Translations under genes and position numbers: made by a program
Source: Pseudomonas fluorescens
GTDB lineage: Bacteria > Pseudomonadota > Gammaproteobacteria > Pseudomonadales > Pseudomonadaceae
Direction of reading: 5' to 3'
DNA: 64,000 nucleotides
NCBI RefSeq assembly: GCF_902497855.1
Contig: NZ_CABVHU010000004.1
Span: forward strand, 328,970-392,969
The notes under the pieces: generated by a model
Told to the model about the DNA's origin: nothing
The model's database searches: none
The model's input: only the letters and a program-made list of their open reading frames with translations
Part shown: in pieces, positions 1-9,315 of the stretch
How positions within the stretch are numbered: the first letter of the stretch is position 1
Layout: every line of letters begins with the position of its first letter

Positions 1-1176
1 GCCAATCCCGCGTATGCCAAACCAGCCGATCAACAGGCGCTGGCGCCTGTCCAGCAAACCACCCCAAGGCATGGCGACTACGCTCAAAGGTCGAATCAGG
101 CAGAACAACCCGCCGGCAATCGCCAGTGCGCGCCAGTCCCAGTGAGCGATCAGCACCACGCCGAGCAGCGTCACCAGGAAAACCTCCATGGCACGCTCCA
201 CCAGCCCTCCGAAGGCAAGCATGTCGCCCATCATGATGCCCGCTGCAACCTGAGTGTCTTCCAGGCGGGTGGTATCGCCATGCACGGCATGCTGCGGCTC
301 GACGTTCTGATGCCCGACAACAGGTTGAACCAGGTGCTCGGCGGGAAGCTCGTCGTTACCCGTGGACTTGACCTCTTCCTGGCGCAGACCCAGGCCCGCC
401 GCGAACACCGACAGAAAGCCGTAGCCGTGAATCGACTCGGCCACTACATACGACAGGGCGATCAAGGCCAGGGCCAGGTAATCGTTCGGCGATAGGGTGC
501 TGTCGTCATTTCTGATCCGCAGCGACAGGGTCACGCGGCCGATACCGCGTCCCATCCAATAACCGGTGAGTAAACCCGCGGGGACAGCCCACAGCACACT
601 ACGCAGGACCCAATCGCTGAGCCAGCCGGGGTTGCCGTCGTGTTGCACCAGCAGCAGGCCGAGGATCACGAAGGGAAAGGCGATGCCGTCATTGAGCCCG
701 GCCTCACCCGACAGGCCGAAGCGCACGCTGTCGTCATCCCGGGCGTCGTTGACTTGCACCAGGGAGGCAAGAACCGGGTCGGTGGGTGCCAGGATCGAGC
801 CGATCAGCACCGAAGCTCCCCAAGGCAGCTGGAAGGCGTAGTGCAACAACAGACAGACGCCAGCAATGGTCAACAGCATCACCGGTCCGGCCAGTCCAAA
901 TGCGATCCGCCAGTTTTTTTCCCTGAGCGGCGAGCGCAACTTCAGGCCGCAGACGAACAGCGAAAACAGCACCGCGACTTCAGTCAGGTGCTCCATCCAG
1001 ATGGACGCGTCGGTCGTATCCAGTTTCAGCAGCCCGAGCCCCGCCGGCCCGATGGCCACACCCAGCACCAGGCACACGGCGGAGGTGGTCACCGGCATCC
1101 AGCGCAGGTACGACGACGTCAGTGCCAACGTCAGCAGCACAGCGCCCAATACCGCCACCCAGACGATGAAACTCAT
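1..1176 (-). CDS. CPA1-type Na+(K+)/H+ antiporter, 3' part cut by window edge
   Basis: Reading leftward from the ATG at 1176, the frame stays open to the window edge (about 392 residues), so the C-terminus is missing. The translation starts MSFIVWVAVLGAV and is a series of hydrophobic segments. It contains the CPA1 hallmarks APTDPVLASL and EAGLNDG; the Asn-Asp pair in the second is the ion-binding motif of NhaP-type exchangers. A hydrophilic stretch around residues 275-320 separates membrane segments. The family exchanges monovalent cations for protons across the inner membrane for pH and salt homeostasis. Ion specificity cannot be told from the sequence. Confidence 0.85.
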   Translation of the reverse strand, partial: MSFIVWVAVLGAVLLTLALTSSYLRWMPVTTSAVCLVLGVAIGPAGLGLLKLDTTDASIWMEHLTEVAVLFSLFVCGLKLRSPLREKNWRIAFGLAGPVMLLTIAGVCLLLHYAFQLPWGASVLIGSILAPTDPVLASLVQVNDARDDDSVRFGLSGEAGLNDGIAFPFVILGLLLVQHDGNPGWLSDWVLRSVLWAVPAGLLTGYWMGRGIGRVTLSLRIRNDDSTLSPNDYLALALIALSYVVAESIHGYGFLSVFAAGLGLRQEEVKSTGNDELPAEHLVQPVVGHQNVEPQHAVHGDTTRLEDTQVAAGIMMGDMLAFGGLVERAMEVFLVTLLGVVLIAHWDWRALAIAGGLFCLIRPLSVVAMPWGGLLDRRQRLLIGWFGIRGIG

Positions 1177-1222
1177 GATCGGGGTTCACTGCAGGCGGCG
1201 CGGGCCTCAAGGGCCGCGGTCA

Positions 1223-1708
1223 TCAACTGACAGTCGCGCGCAGGTATTCAGGCGTCAACACGTTGAACCAGATCAGGATCATTTCCACCAGGATGGTGAC
1301 CAGCACCAACAACCCGACGCCCCAGACGCAGGCCGCATTCAACAGGCCCTGTTCCTTGCGCTCGTGCATGAAGGTCGGAAGGCCGATGAACAGCAGGAAG
1401 GTCGAATAGAGCGAGGCGGCGCCCAGCACGGTGATCGCCAGCCAGCGGCTCGGGTACAGGCCGGCAACGATGGTCACGTAGAGCAACCCGCACAGTTGCA
1501 AGGCACTGCCGGAGCTTAGCTTGACGATTTCATTTTCAGCCAGGCTCCAGCCGACATAGGTGGTCCCGATAAAGAGGCACACGGCGGGGATCAAGGCCAG
1601 CAGCAATAAATGAGCGAGGTAATGGCGCTGATGCGCTTCCTCTTCCTTGCGGATATCCGTCCACGCGAAGTTCGGTTGGGTAAACAGCTTGACGATAGGT
1701 GCGGACAT
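1223..1708 (-). CDS. Yip1/DUF1282-like inner membrane protein
   Basis: This is a 161-residue protein with about five hydrophobic segments (near residues 32-52, 68-88, 92-110, 125-150). Its soluble N-terminus (MSAPIVKLFTQPNFAWTDIR) is typical of Yip1-domain proteins of Proteobacteria. An AGGAGGTCGTC-type ribosome site precedes the ATG at 1708. The function of bacterial Yip1/DUF1282 proteins is not established. The gene lies between the antiporter (same strand) and the oppositely oriented pncC and is probably transcribed separately. Confidence 0.65.
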   Translation of the reverse strand: MSAPIVKLFTQPNFAWTDIRKEEEAHQRHYLAHLLLLALIPAVCLFIGTTYVGWSLAENEIVKLSSGSALQLCGLLYVTIVAGLYPSRWLAITVLGAASLYSTFLLFIGLPTFMHERKEQGLLNAACVWGVGLLVLVTILVEMILIWFNVLTPEYLRATVS

Positions 1709-1877
1709 GACGACCTCCTGAGCCGGAGCTGCCCGTGACAGGGGCCCCTGAACGTATTGAGGGGCAAGTTTTGCCAGGGGTTCATTTTTTCTCCGAAGGG
1801 CGGGGGAGGCTCCGATAGAGGGAATGTTTGCAGTTGGCGAAGGTCAACCGAGCAGTTCCCTGCCTGGATGATCTGCC

Positions 1878-2399
1878 ATGAACGTCAGCCAATCGGTGGT
1901 CGAGTATCTGCGCCAGAACGACTTGCTGCTGACCACCGCAGAGTCCTGTACGGCCGGCAAGATCATCACGCTGCTGGCTGAAGTGCCGCACAGCGGGGAA
2001 CTGATCGAAAGCGGGTACGTGGTGTATTCCCCCGAAGCCAAGCAACGGTTGCTCAACGTCAGCCCCAAGACCATCGAAACCTTCAATCTGACCAGTTGCG
2101 AGGTGGCTCGGGAAATGGCCTCGGGTGCCCTGCGCGACAGCACGGCCAATGTCGCCGTGGCGACCACCGGCATTCTCGGCCCGGAGGACGTCGATGGCAT
2201 TCCGGCAGGTACCATTTGTTTCGCCTGGGCCTTCCAGACCGCGCAGGGCCGCCGTGTTTTCAGTCAGCAACAGCGGTTCTTCGGGACACGTTCCGAAGTC
2301 CAGCTATTGGCCGCCGAGCATGCTCTGAAACGGCTGGTGCATTTCCATCAACGGGTATTGGCCGGTGTACAAGGCCGGGGAGCACCCGATGAACGATGA
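1878..2399 (+). CDS. pncC: CinA-family nicotinamide-nucleotide amidohydrolase (PncC-like)
   Basis: This 173-residue protein corresponds to the stand-alone CinA C-terminal domain, which deamidates NMN to nicotinate mononucleotide in the pyridine nucleotide cycle. The family landmarks are present: TAESCTAG near residue 20 with the catalytic serine, SGYVVYS, and the TTGILGPEDVDGIPAGT glycine-rich stretch near residue 95. The C-terminal tail after about residue 160 is not conserved in the family. The start is upstream of the conserved domain, but its ribosome site is weak. The stop overlaps the next gene by 11 nt, suggesting translational coupling. Confidence 0.8.
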   Translation: MNVSQSVVEYLRQNDLLLTTAESCTAGKIITLLAEVPHSGELIESGYVVYSPEAKQRLLNVSPKTIETFNLTSCEVAREMASGALRDSTANVAVATTGILGPEDVDGIPAGTICFAWAFQTAQGRRVFSQQQRFFGTRSEVQLLAAEHALKRLVHFHQRVLAGVQGRGAPDER

Positions 2400-2907
2400 A
2401 TCCGGCCATACCGATTACCGCAGCCGCGACTATCCCGTGCGTGAAGACATGGTGCATCAGGTCAAGGTCTGGCGATTCGAGCGTTGGGGCTGGTACGTCC
2501 TGGTGCTGTTGGTGGTGCTGGCCCTGCTCGGACTGTTTTCACGCGGGCCGTTGAGCACCCGGGACGTTCAGGGCAGCGATGGCAAGGTCAGGGTGCAATA
2601 CGAGATGTTTCACCGCAACGGATCGACCAACCCGATGCAGCTCAGCGTGATAGGTACGCCTGATGCCATGGTCGAGCTGGAACTGGCCGGAGCGCTGCTG
2701 GACGGCTTCAGTATCGAAAGCCTGCAGCCGGAGCCCCTCCGTGCCGTCAGTGCCGGGCAAGGCATGAAGCTGTGGGTGCGGACCGACGCGCAAGGCCGGG
2801 CCAACCTGCATCTGACCTTGCGCGGGGACGGGCTGGGGCTGTTTCACAGCCGCATCGCTTCGCCCGGCGCCACTGCGGTGGACGTCGATCAATTCATTTT
2901 CCCTTAG
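2389..2907 (+). CDS. Single-pass inner membrane protein of unknown function
   Basis: The product has 172 residues starting MNDESGHTDYRSRDYP. I chose the ATG at 2389, inside the end of pncC, because upstream in-frame codons only extend into pncC. A single transmembrane helix (WYVLVLLVVLALLGLF) lies near residues 30-47. The rest is a predicted periplasmic domain without recognised motifs. It is followed 7 nt later by the DUF421 gene, so the three genes probably form one transcript. I do not recognise the family. Confidence 0.7.
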   Translation: MNDESGHTDYRSRDYPVREDMVHQVKVWRFERWGWYVLVLLVVLALLGLFSRGPLSTRDVQGSDGKVRVQYEMFHRNGSTNPMQLSVIGTPDAMVELELAGALLDGFSIESLQPEPLRAVSAGQGMKLWVRTDAQGRANLHLTLRGDGLGLFHSRIASPGATAVDVDQFIFP

Positions 2908-2914
2908 GTGACCT

Positions 2915-3355
2915 ATGGACTCGGTATTGCGCGCGGCCGCGATGTATCTGGCGTTGATGGTGCTGTTCAAGATTGCCGGCCGGCGCTCACTGGCCGAGTT
3001 GACGACCTTCGATTTCGTGCTGCTGATGATCATCGGCGAGGCGACGCAGCAGGCGTTGCTGGGCGATGACTTTTCCCTGACCAATTCGATGCTGGTGATC
3101 GTCACGCTGATCGCCATAGACGTCGGCCTATCGCTGCTCAAACAGCGCTCGCAATGGGTCTCGCAGCTGATCGATGGCGGGCCGACGATCATTGTCGAGA
3201 ACGGCAAGCTGCTGCACAAGCGCCTGCGCCATGCGCGATTGATCGAGGCCGACGTCATGGAGGCCGCACGTTCGAGCCAGGGCATCGAAACCCTGGCTCA
3301 AATCAAGTTCGCGATCCTGGAGCGCAACGGCAAGATATCGGTGATTGCCGTGTAG
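2915..3355 (+). CDS. DUF421/YetF-family membrane protein
   Basis: The 146-residue product carries the DUF421 signature FKIAGRRSLAELTTFDFVLLMIIGEATQQALLG after a short N-terminal helix. Two or three hydrophobic helices are followed by a cytosolic beta-rich domain (GGPTIIVENGKLL, then KFAILERNGKISVI). Members such as B. subtilis YetF are inner membrane proteins of poorly known function. The TAG stop at 3353-3355 lies inside the first copy of the downstream REP element (TGTAGGAGCG), so the repeat supplies the stop codon. Confidence 0.85.
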   Translation: MDSVLRAAAMYLALMVLFKIAGRRSLAELTTFDFVLLMIIGEATQQALLGDDFSLTNSMLVIVTLIAIDVGLSLLKQRSQWVSQLIDGGPTIIVENGKLLHKRLRHARLIEADVMEAARSSQGIETLAQIKFAILERNGKISVIAV

Positions 3356-3527
3356 GAGCGAGCGGTGCGGCGATTCGACTTGCCCGCGAATCGGGCGCTG
3401 CGGTATATCTGTTGTACCGCGTTATCGTTCTTCGCCTGTAGGAGCGAGGCTTGCCCGCGAACCAGGCGCTGCGGTATATCTGTTGTACCGCGTTATCGTT
3501 CTTCGCCGGCAAGCCTGGCTCCTACAG
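3351..3527. repeat. REP cluster with a 71-bp tandem duplication
   Basis: The region opens with TGTAGGAGCG and closes with GGCTCCTACAG, the two arms of a Pseudomonas REP palindrome. Inside, a block beginning GGCGCTGCGGTATATCTG is present twice, at 3394 and 3465, a 71-bp offset. The left unit overlaps the stop codon of the DUF421 gene. Such elements are non-coding and can act as mRNA stabilisers or gyrase/IHF sites in related bacteria. Confidence 0.85.
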
Positions 3528-3548
3528 GGCCAGGCGTGGCGTTGGCAT

Positions 3549-4406
3549 TCAAAGCATCGGTTTACCGCCGGTAATACCATAACGCTGGCCCGTGATGTAG
3601 CTGGCTTCATCCGACGCCAACAGCACATAGATCGGCGCGACTTCAACAGGCTGCCCCGGCCGCCCGAGCGGCGTCTGCCCGCCAAAGTTCTGCACTTCTT
3701 CATCGGGCATGGTCGAGACGATCAACGGCGTCCAGATCGGCCCCGGTGCCACGCAGTTCACCCGGATGTTCTTCTCGCCCAGCATCTGCGCCAGGCCGGC
3801 GGTGAAGTTGGCGATTGCGCCCTTGGTCGTGGCGTAAGGCAGGAGGGTCGGTTTGGGCATGTCCGAATTGACCGAACTGGTGTTGATGATCGAACTGCCG
3901 GGTTGCATATGCTTCAGTGCGGCCTGGCAGATGCGGAAAATGGCCGTGATGTTGACATCGAAGGTCATCACCCATTCTTCGTCGGGGATGTCTTCGAAGC
4001 GTTCGTGGGTCATCTGGAACGCGGCGTTATTGACCAGCACATCGATCCGGCCGAAGCGTTCGACCGTCTTGTCCACCAGGGCCTGGCAGTGCGCTTTTTG
4101 CGCCAGGTCGCCGGACAGCAACAGGCATTGCCGGCCGGCCTGCTCGACCCAGCGTGCGGTTTCCTGCGCGTCCTCATGTTCGTTGAGGTAGGCCACGACG
4201 ACATCCGCGCCTTCTCGGGCGAATGCAATGGCGACGGCGCGACCGATGCCGCTGTCGGCGCCGGTGATCAGGGCGATCTTGCCCTTGAGCCGGCCCGAAC
4301 CTTTGTAGCTCTGCTCGCCGCAGTCCGGGTAGGGGTCCATTTTTTTTTGGGAGCCGGGGACGGGCTGGCCTTGTTTGGGAAAGGGTGGTTTTGGATAGTC
4401 ATTCAT
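3549..4406 (-). CDS. SDR-family oxidoreductase (glucose/ribitol dehydrogenase-like)
   Basis: The 285-residue protein has a hydrophilic N-terminal extension (MNDYPKPPFPKQGQPVPGSQ) of about 40 residues. This extension marks the YghA/YhdF/GsiB-like SDR subgroup, often linked to general stress. The Rossmann motif TGADSGIGRAVA is near residue 49, NNAA near 127, the catalytic Ser in NTSSVN and the Tyr-Lys pair in YATTK. These predict an NAD(P)-dependent oxidoreductase with a complete active site. The substrate is unknown. The gene is monocistronic and bounded by REP elements on both sides. Confidence 0.85.
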   Translation of the reverse strand: MNDYPKPPFPKQGQPVPGSQKKMDPYPDCGEQSYKGSGRLKGKIALITGADSGIGRAVAIAFAREGADVVVAYLNEHEDAQETARWVEQAGRQCLLLSGDLAQKAHCQALVDKTVERFGRIDVLVNNAAFQMTHERFEDIPDEEWVMTFDVNITAIFRICQAALKHMQPGSSIINTSSVNSDMPKPTLLPYATTKGAIANFTAGLAQMLGEKNIRVNCVAPGPIWTPLIVSTMPDEEVQNFGGQTPLGRPGQPVEVAPIYVLLASDEASYITGQRYGITGGKPML

Positions 4407-4517
4407 TGGGAAATCTCCGTTCTCGAGGCAGAAGAGTCAAAGGGTTGACCCTGGTGTTTTGCCTTGAGTTCGGTTGGATTTCAGGGCTGTGCGGTTACCT
4501 TGGCACCACACAAATCC

Positions 4518-4610
4518 CCTGTAGGAGCTGGCTTGCCAGCGAAGAGGCCCTTCCAGTCGACATCATTGTTGGCTGAAAGGACGCCTTCGCCGGCAAGCCG
4601 GCTCCTACAG
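4518..4610. repeat. REP pair (inverted)
   Basis: CCTGTAGGAGCTGGCTTGCCAGCGAAG at the left is matched in inverse orientation by CTTCGCCGGCAAGCCGGCTCCTACAGG at the right, with about 40 bp between. This is a classical Pseudomonas REP doublet in the gap between the SDR gene and patB. Confidence 0.9.
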
Positions 4611-4624
4611 GGGCTGCGATGCTT

Positions 4625-5785
4625 TTAGCGAGTGCGATTGATCAGGCTGCGCTCCATCCGCGCAATGCCTTCTTCCAGCAACGCCCGCGGGCAGCCAAAA
4701 TTCAGGCGCACGAACTGTTGGCCGTCATCGCCGAAATCCAGGCCGGCACTGAGCCCGACCTTGGCCTGTTCGAGGAAGAATTGCTGCGGGTTGTCCAGCC
4801 CCAGCGCCGAACAATCGAGCCACGCCAGGTACGTGCTCTGCGGCACATTCATGGTCACGCCCGGCAACCGGGTGCGAACGGCGTCGACCAGGTAATCGCG
4901 GTTGCCTTGCAGATAAGTCATGAGCCCGGCCAGCCACGGGCCGGCTTCGCTGTAGGCGATGCGGGTGGCTTCCAGGCCCAGCGGGTTGACGCTGTCGACC
5001 AGGCCGCAGCGCGCGTGGTTGACCCGCTCGCGCACGGCTTTGTCCTGAATGATCATGAACGAGGTTTTCAGCCCGGCAATGTTATAGGCCTTGCTCGCCG
5101 ACATCAGCGTGATGGTGCGCTTGGCGATGTCCGGGCTCAGGGTGGCGATCGGCAGATGCACACGCCCGTCGAAGCACAGTTCGGCGTGGATCTCGTCGGA
5201 GATGATCCAGGCGTCCTGCTCCAGGCAGATATCCGCCACCGCTTGCAGTTCTTCCCGCGGGAAAACTTTGCCCAGCGGGTTGTGCGGGTTGCTCAACAGC
5301 AGGGCACCACCGCCTTGCAGGGAATGGCGCAAGGCCTCCAATGGCGTGGCATAGGTGCCGTCAGGCAGGGCGTCGAAACCCAGTTCGACCTTGTTCAGTC
5401 CCCAATGCCCCGGTGCATGGCGCAACGGTGGGTAGTTGGGAGTCTGGACCACGACATTCTGTTGCGGCCGGACCAGCGCGTGCAGGGCCATGTTGAAGCC
5501 CGACTCCACGCCCGGCAGGAAGATCAGTTCCTGGGGCTCGACGCGCCAGGCGTACTTCTTCCACAGGTCGGCAACGATGGCATTGCGCAAGTCGTCCTGC
5601 GCCACGCTGTAGCCGAGCAATGGGTGTTCCAGACGTTTTTGCAGGGCCTGGATGATCACCGGCGGTGCGGCGAAGTCCATGTCGGCGACCCACATCGGCA
5701 ATACGTCGGCCGGGTAACGGCTCCATTTGGTACTGCCGGTGTCGTGGCGGTCGAACACCTGATCAAAATCGAAAGTCATGCTCAT
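4625..5785 (-). CDS. patB: PatB/MalY-type cystathionine beta-lyase (PLP C-S lyase)
   Basis: The 386-residue fold-type I aminotransferase-like enzyme contains YSVAQDDLRNAI, LSNPHNPLGKVF, ISDEIHAEL and the PLP-lysine motif SASKAYNIAGLK. All are characteristic of the MalY/PatB C-S lyases, which cleave cystathionine or S-substituted cysteines to pyruvate, ammonia and a thiol. The longer open frame to 5989 runs through REP DNA and is rejected. I take the ATG at 5785 (MSMTFDFDQVFDR); the ATG two codons later, at 5779, is a plausible alternative. Length matches the family (about 385-390). Confidence 0.85.
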   Translation of the reverse strand: MSMTFDFDQVFDRHDTGSTKWSRYPADVLPMWVADMDFAAPPVIIQALQKRLEHPLLGYSVAQDDLRNAIVADLWKKYAWRVEPQELIFLPGVESGFNMALHALVRPQQNVVVQTPNYPPLRHAPGHWGLNKVELGFDALPDGTYATPLEALRHSLQGGGALLLSNPHNPLGKVFPREELQAVADICLEQDAWIISDEIHAELCFDGRVHLPIATLSPDIAKRTITLMSASKAYNIAGLKTSFMIIQDKAVRERVNHARCGLVDSVNPLGLEATRIAYSEAGPWLAGLMTYLQGNRDYLVDAVRTRLPGVTMNVPQSTYLAWLDCSALGLDNPQQFFLEQAKVGLSAGLDFGDDGQQFVRLNFGCPRALLEEGIARMERSLINRTR

Positions 5786-5831
5786 CTCATAAAGGCCGGG
5801 ATTAATTCGGCAGACATGATAAGCGCCAAAC

Positions 5832-6085
5832 CCCTGTGGGAGCGAGACCGGCTTGCCGGCGAAGAGGCCGTCACAGCCAGCATCAATGTCGACTGGCGCG
5901 CCGCCAACCCCCTGTAGGAGCTGGCTTGCCAGCGAAGACGGTGGCACAGGCAATGAAGATGTTGGATGCGACGGCCTCTTCGCTGGCAAGCCCCTGTAGG
6001 AGCTGGCTTGCCAGCGAAGACGGTGGCACAGGCAATGAAGATGTTGGATGTGACGGCCCCTTCGCTGGCAAGCCAGCTCCTACAG
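5832..6085. repeat. REP cluster with an 82-bp tandem duplication
   Basis: At least five REP arms lie between patB and fdnG. A unit starting CCTGTAGGAGCTGGCTTGCC occurs at 5911 and again at 5993, an 82-bp tandem copy differing by a few bases. The cluster ends with GGCAAGCCAGCTCCTACAG. The 464-bp gap 5786-6249 holds this cluster and the fdn promoter region; no other gene is seen. Confidence 0.85.
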
Positions 6086-6207
6086 ATCGGGGCGAGGCAG
6101 GAAGATAGGGATTGCCCGACTGTCGGTTTTCACACAATGCACCACAGCATTGTCTACAGTTTCCAGTGTCGGTAGCTACGCTGCCGGCACCGTGATCGTC
6201 CAGAAAA

Positions 6208-6226
6208 ACCCGGCAAAGTACCGGGT
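6208..6226. promoter_or_regulatory. Small dyad upstream of fdnG
   Basis: ACCCGG and CCGGGT flank a 7-nt spacer, 24 nt ahead of the fdnG ATG and just before its AGGAG ribosome site (6240-6244). It may form a leader hairpin or be an operator. There is no further support. Confidence 0.25.
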
Positions 6227-6249
6227 CTCCACCTGATCAGGAGTGCACG

Positions 6250-9200
6250 ATGGACCTCAACCGTCGTCAGTTCTTCAAGGTCGCTGGTATCGGCCTTGCG
6301 GGCTCGAGCCTCGGCGCGCTGGGCATGGCCCCCGCGACTGCCTTCGCCGAGCAGGTGCGCCACTTCAAGCTTGCCCACACCCATGAAACCCGCAACACCT
6401 GTCCGTATTGCTCGGTCGGCTGCGGGTTGATCATGTACAGCCAGGGCGATGCCGCCAAGAACGTCGCGCAAAACATCATCCACATCGAAGGCGATGCCGA
6501 CCACCCGGTCAATCGCGGCACCCTGTGCCCCAAAGGCGCCGGCCTGCTCGACTTCATCCACAGCCCCGGTCGCCTGCAATACCCCGAGGTGCGCAAACCG
6601 GGTAGCAGCGAGTGGACGCGGGTCTCCTGGGACGAAGCGCTGGATCGCGTGGCCGACCTGATGAAGGCCGACCGCGATGCCAACTTCGTCGAGAAGAACG
6701 ACGAGGGCGAAACAGTGAACCGCTGGCTGACCACCGGTTTCCTGGCGGCCTCGGCGGCGTCCAACGAAGCGGGCTACATCACCCACAAGGTCATTCGCAG
6801 TCTCGGCATGCTGGGGTTCGACAACCAGGCGCGTGTCTGACACGGCCCGACGGTGGCAAGTCTTGCCCCGACGTTTGGCCGTGGTGCCATGACCAATACC
6901 TGGACCGATATCGCCAACGCGAACCTGATCCTGGTGATGGGCGGCAACGCAGCAGAAGCACACCCGTGCGGCTTCAAATGGGTGACCGAAGCCAAGGCGC
7001 ACAACGCCGCCAGGCTGATCGTGATCGACCCGCGATTTACCCGGACCGCTTCGGTGGCCGACTATTACGCGCCGATTCGCACCGGTACCGACATCGCCTT
7101 CATGGGCGGGCTGATCAATTACCTGCTGACCGAGGACAAGATCCAGCACGAGTACGTGCGCAACTACACCGACCTGTCGTTCCTGGTCGACCCCGGTTTC
7201 ACGTTCGAGGACGGGATCTTCAGCGGCTATGACGCGGCCAAGCGTCGTTATACCGACAAGACCACCTGGAACTATCAATACGCCGATGACGGGTTCGCCA
7301 TGGTCGATCCGACCCTGCAAGACCCGCGCTGCGTCTACCAGCTGCTCAAGCAGCACTACAGCCGTTACAACCTGGAACTGGTGAGCCAGATCTGCGGCAT
7401 GCCAACCGAATCGATCCAGAAGATCTGGGAAGAAATCGCCACCTGCTCGGCACCGGGCAAGACCATGACGATTCTCTATGCGCTGGGCTGGACCCAGCAT
7501 TCGATCGGCTCGCAGATCATCCGCAGCGCGGCGATGGTGCAACTGCTGCTGGGCAACGTCGGCATGCCCGGTGGCGGGGTCAATGCCTTGCGCGGACACT
7601 CCAACATCCAGGGCCTGACCGACCTCGGGTTATTGTCCAATACCTTGACCGGCTATCTGACCCTGCCCAGCGACAGCGAGCAGGACTACGACACCTACAT
7701 CTTCAAACGGGCCCTCAAGCCCCTGCGCCCCGGGCAGATGTCCTACTGGCAAAACTACGGCAAGTTCCACGTCAGCCTGATGAAGTCCTGGTACGGCGCC
7801 AATGCCACGGCAGACAACCATTGGGGCTACGACTACCTGCCCAAGATCGACGTTCCCAGCTACGACATCCTGAAAATGTTCGACATGATGGGCCAGGGCA
7901 AGGTCAACGGCTACATGTGCCAGGGCTTCAACCCGATCGCCGCGCTGCCGGATAAAAACCGGGTGACAGCGGCACTGGCCAGACTGAAGTGGCTGGTGAT
8001 CATGGACCCGCTGGCCACCGAAACCTCGGAGTTCTGGAAAAACGTCGGGCCGTACAACGATGTGAAGAGTGCCGACATCCAGACCGAAGTGATTCGCCTG
8101 CCCACCACCTGCTTTGCCGAGGAGGACGGCTCGCTGGTCAACAGCAGTCGCTGGCTGCAATGGCACTGGAAAGGCGCCGACGGCCCCGGATTGGCGCGGA
8201 CCGACATCCGCATCATGAGCGAATTGTTCCTGCGCCTGCGCCAGCGTTATCAGGCCGATGGCGGTGCCTATGCCGAGCCGATGATGAAATTGTCCTGGCC
8301 CTACAAGGTACCGGAAGAACCGTCGCCGGAAGAACTGGCCAAGGAAATCAACGGCAGCGCCACCGCTGACTTCACTGACGCCACGGGCGCGACTATCAAG
8401 GCCGGCGCGCAACTGGCCGGGTTCGGTCAGCTCAAGGATGACGGTAGCACCGCGTCCGGTTGCTGGATTTTCTGCGGCAGCTGGACCGAGGCGGGCAACC
8501 AGATGGCCCGACGCGACAACAGCGACCCGTATGGCACACACCAGCACCAGGGCTGGGCCTGGGCCTGGCCGGCGAACCGGCGGATTCTCTACAACCGCGC
8601 CTCGTGCGACCCGCAAGGCAAACCTTGGGCCGAGAACAAGCGCCTGGTGTGGTGGAACGGCAAAACCTGGGCCGGCACCGACATCCCGGACTACAAGGCA
8701 GATTCGCCACCGGAAGCCGGGATGAATCCGTTCATCATGGCGCCCGAAGGCGTCGGGCGGTTTTTTACCCGGGACAATATGGCCGAAGGCCCTTTCCCGG
8801 AACACTACGAACCCTTCGAAACGCCGATCGGCATCAACCCGCTGCACCCCAACAACAAGGGTGCCACCAGCAACCCGGCCGCGCGGATCTTCGATTCGGT
8901 GTGGGACACCCTCGGCGTGGCCAAGGACTATCCGTACGCGGCGACAAGCTACCGGCTGACCGAGCATTTCCACTTCTGGAGCAAGCATTGCAAGCTCAAC
9001 GCCATCACCCAGCCCGAGCAGTTCGTGGAGATCGGCGAGGTACTGGCCAAGGAGAAAGGCATCGTTGCCGGTGACAAGGTGCGAGTCAGCTCCAGGCGCG
9101 GCTTCATCGAAGCGGTGGCGGTGGTCACCAAGCGCATCCGGCCGCTGCAGGTCAACGGCCAGGTGGTGCACCACATCGGAATTCCGTTGCACTGGGGCTT

Positions 9201-9315
9201 CACCGGCCTGACGCGCCACGGCTACCTGACCAACACCCTGGTGCCGTTCCTCGGCGATGGCAATTCCCAGACCCCGGAATCCAAGTCATTCCTGGTCAAC
9301 GTGGAGAAAGTCTAA
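6250..9315 (+). CDS. fdnG: Formate dehydrogenase N major subunit, selenoprotein
   Basis: One 1021-residue reading frame is interrupted only by TGA at 6838-6840, codon 197, which is read as selenocysteine. The frames before and after are the same, the context (NQARV-Sec-HGPTVASLAPTFGRGA) matches the FdnG active site, and a SECIS hairpin follows. A twin-arginine signal (NRRQFFKVAG, residues 4-13) directs export to the periplasm. A [4Fe-4S] site CPYCSVGC starts at residue 51, followed by LCPKGA. The family binds bis-MGD molybdenum cofactor and oxidises formate, passing electrons to FdnH. It forms an operon with fdnH, fdnI and fdhE. AGGAG lies 6 nt before the ATG. Confidence 0.96.
6841..6883 (+). 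promoter_or_regulatory. Bacterial SECIS element of fdnG
   Basis: Directly after the UGA codon, CACGGCC (6841-6847) pairs perfectly with GGCCGTG (6877-6883). An inner stem GGCAA/TTGCC (6855-6859 with 6863-6867) presents a GUC apex. This is the size, position and apical-GU arrangement of the hairpin that SelB binds on E. coli fdnG and fdhF mRNAs. Confidence 0.9.

Noticed and set aside
6838..6840. TGA as a nonsense mutation splitting fdnG
   Set aside because: The frame continues unchanged, the site is the known Sec position, a SECIS hairpin follows and selA/selB/selC are downstream.
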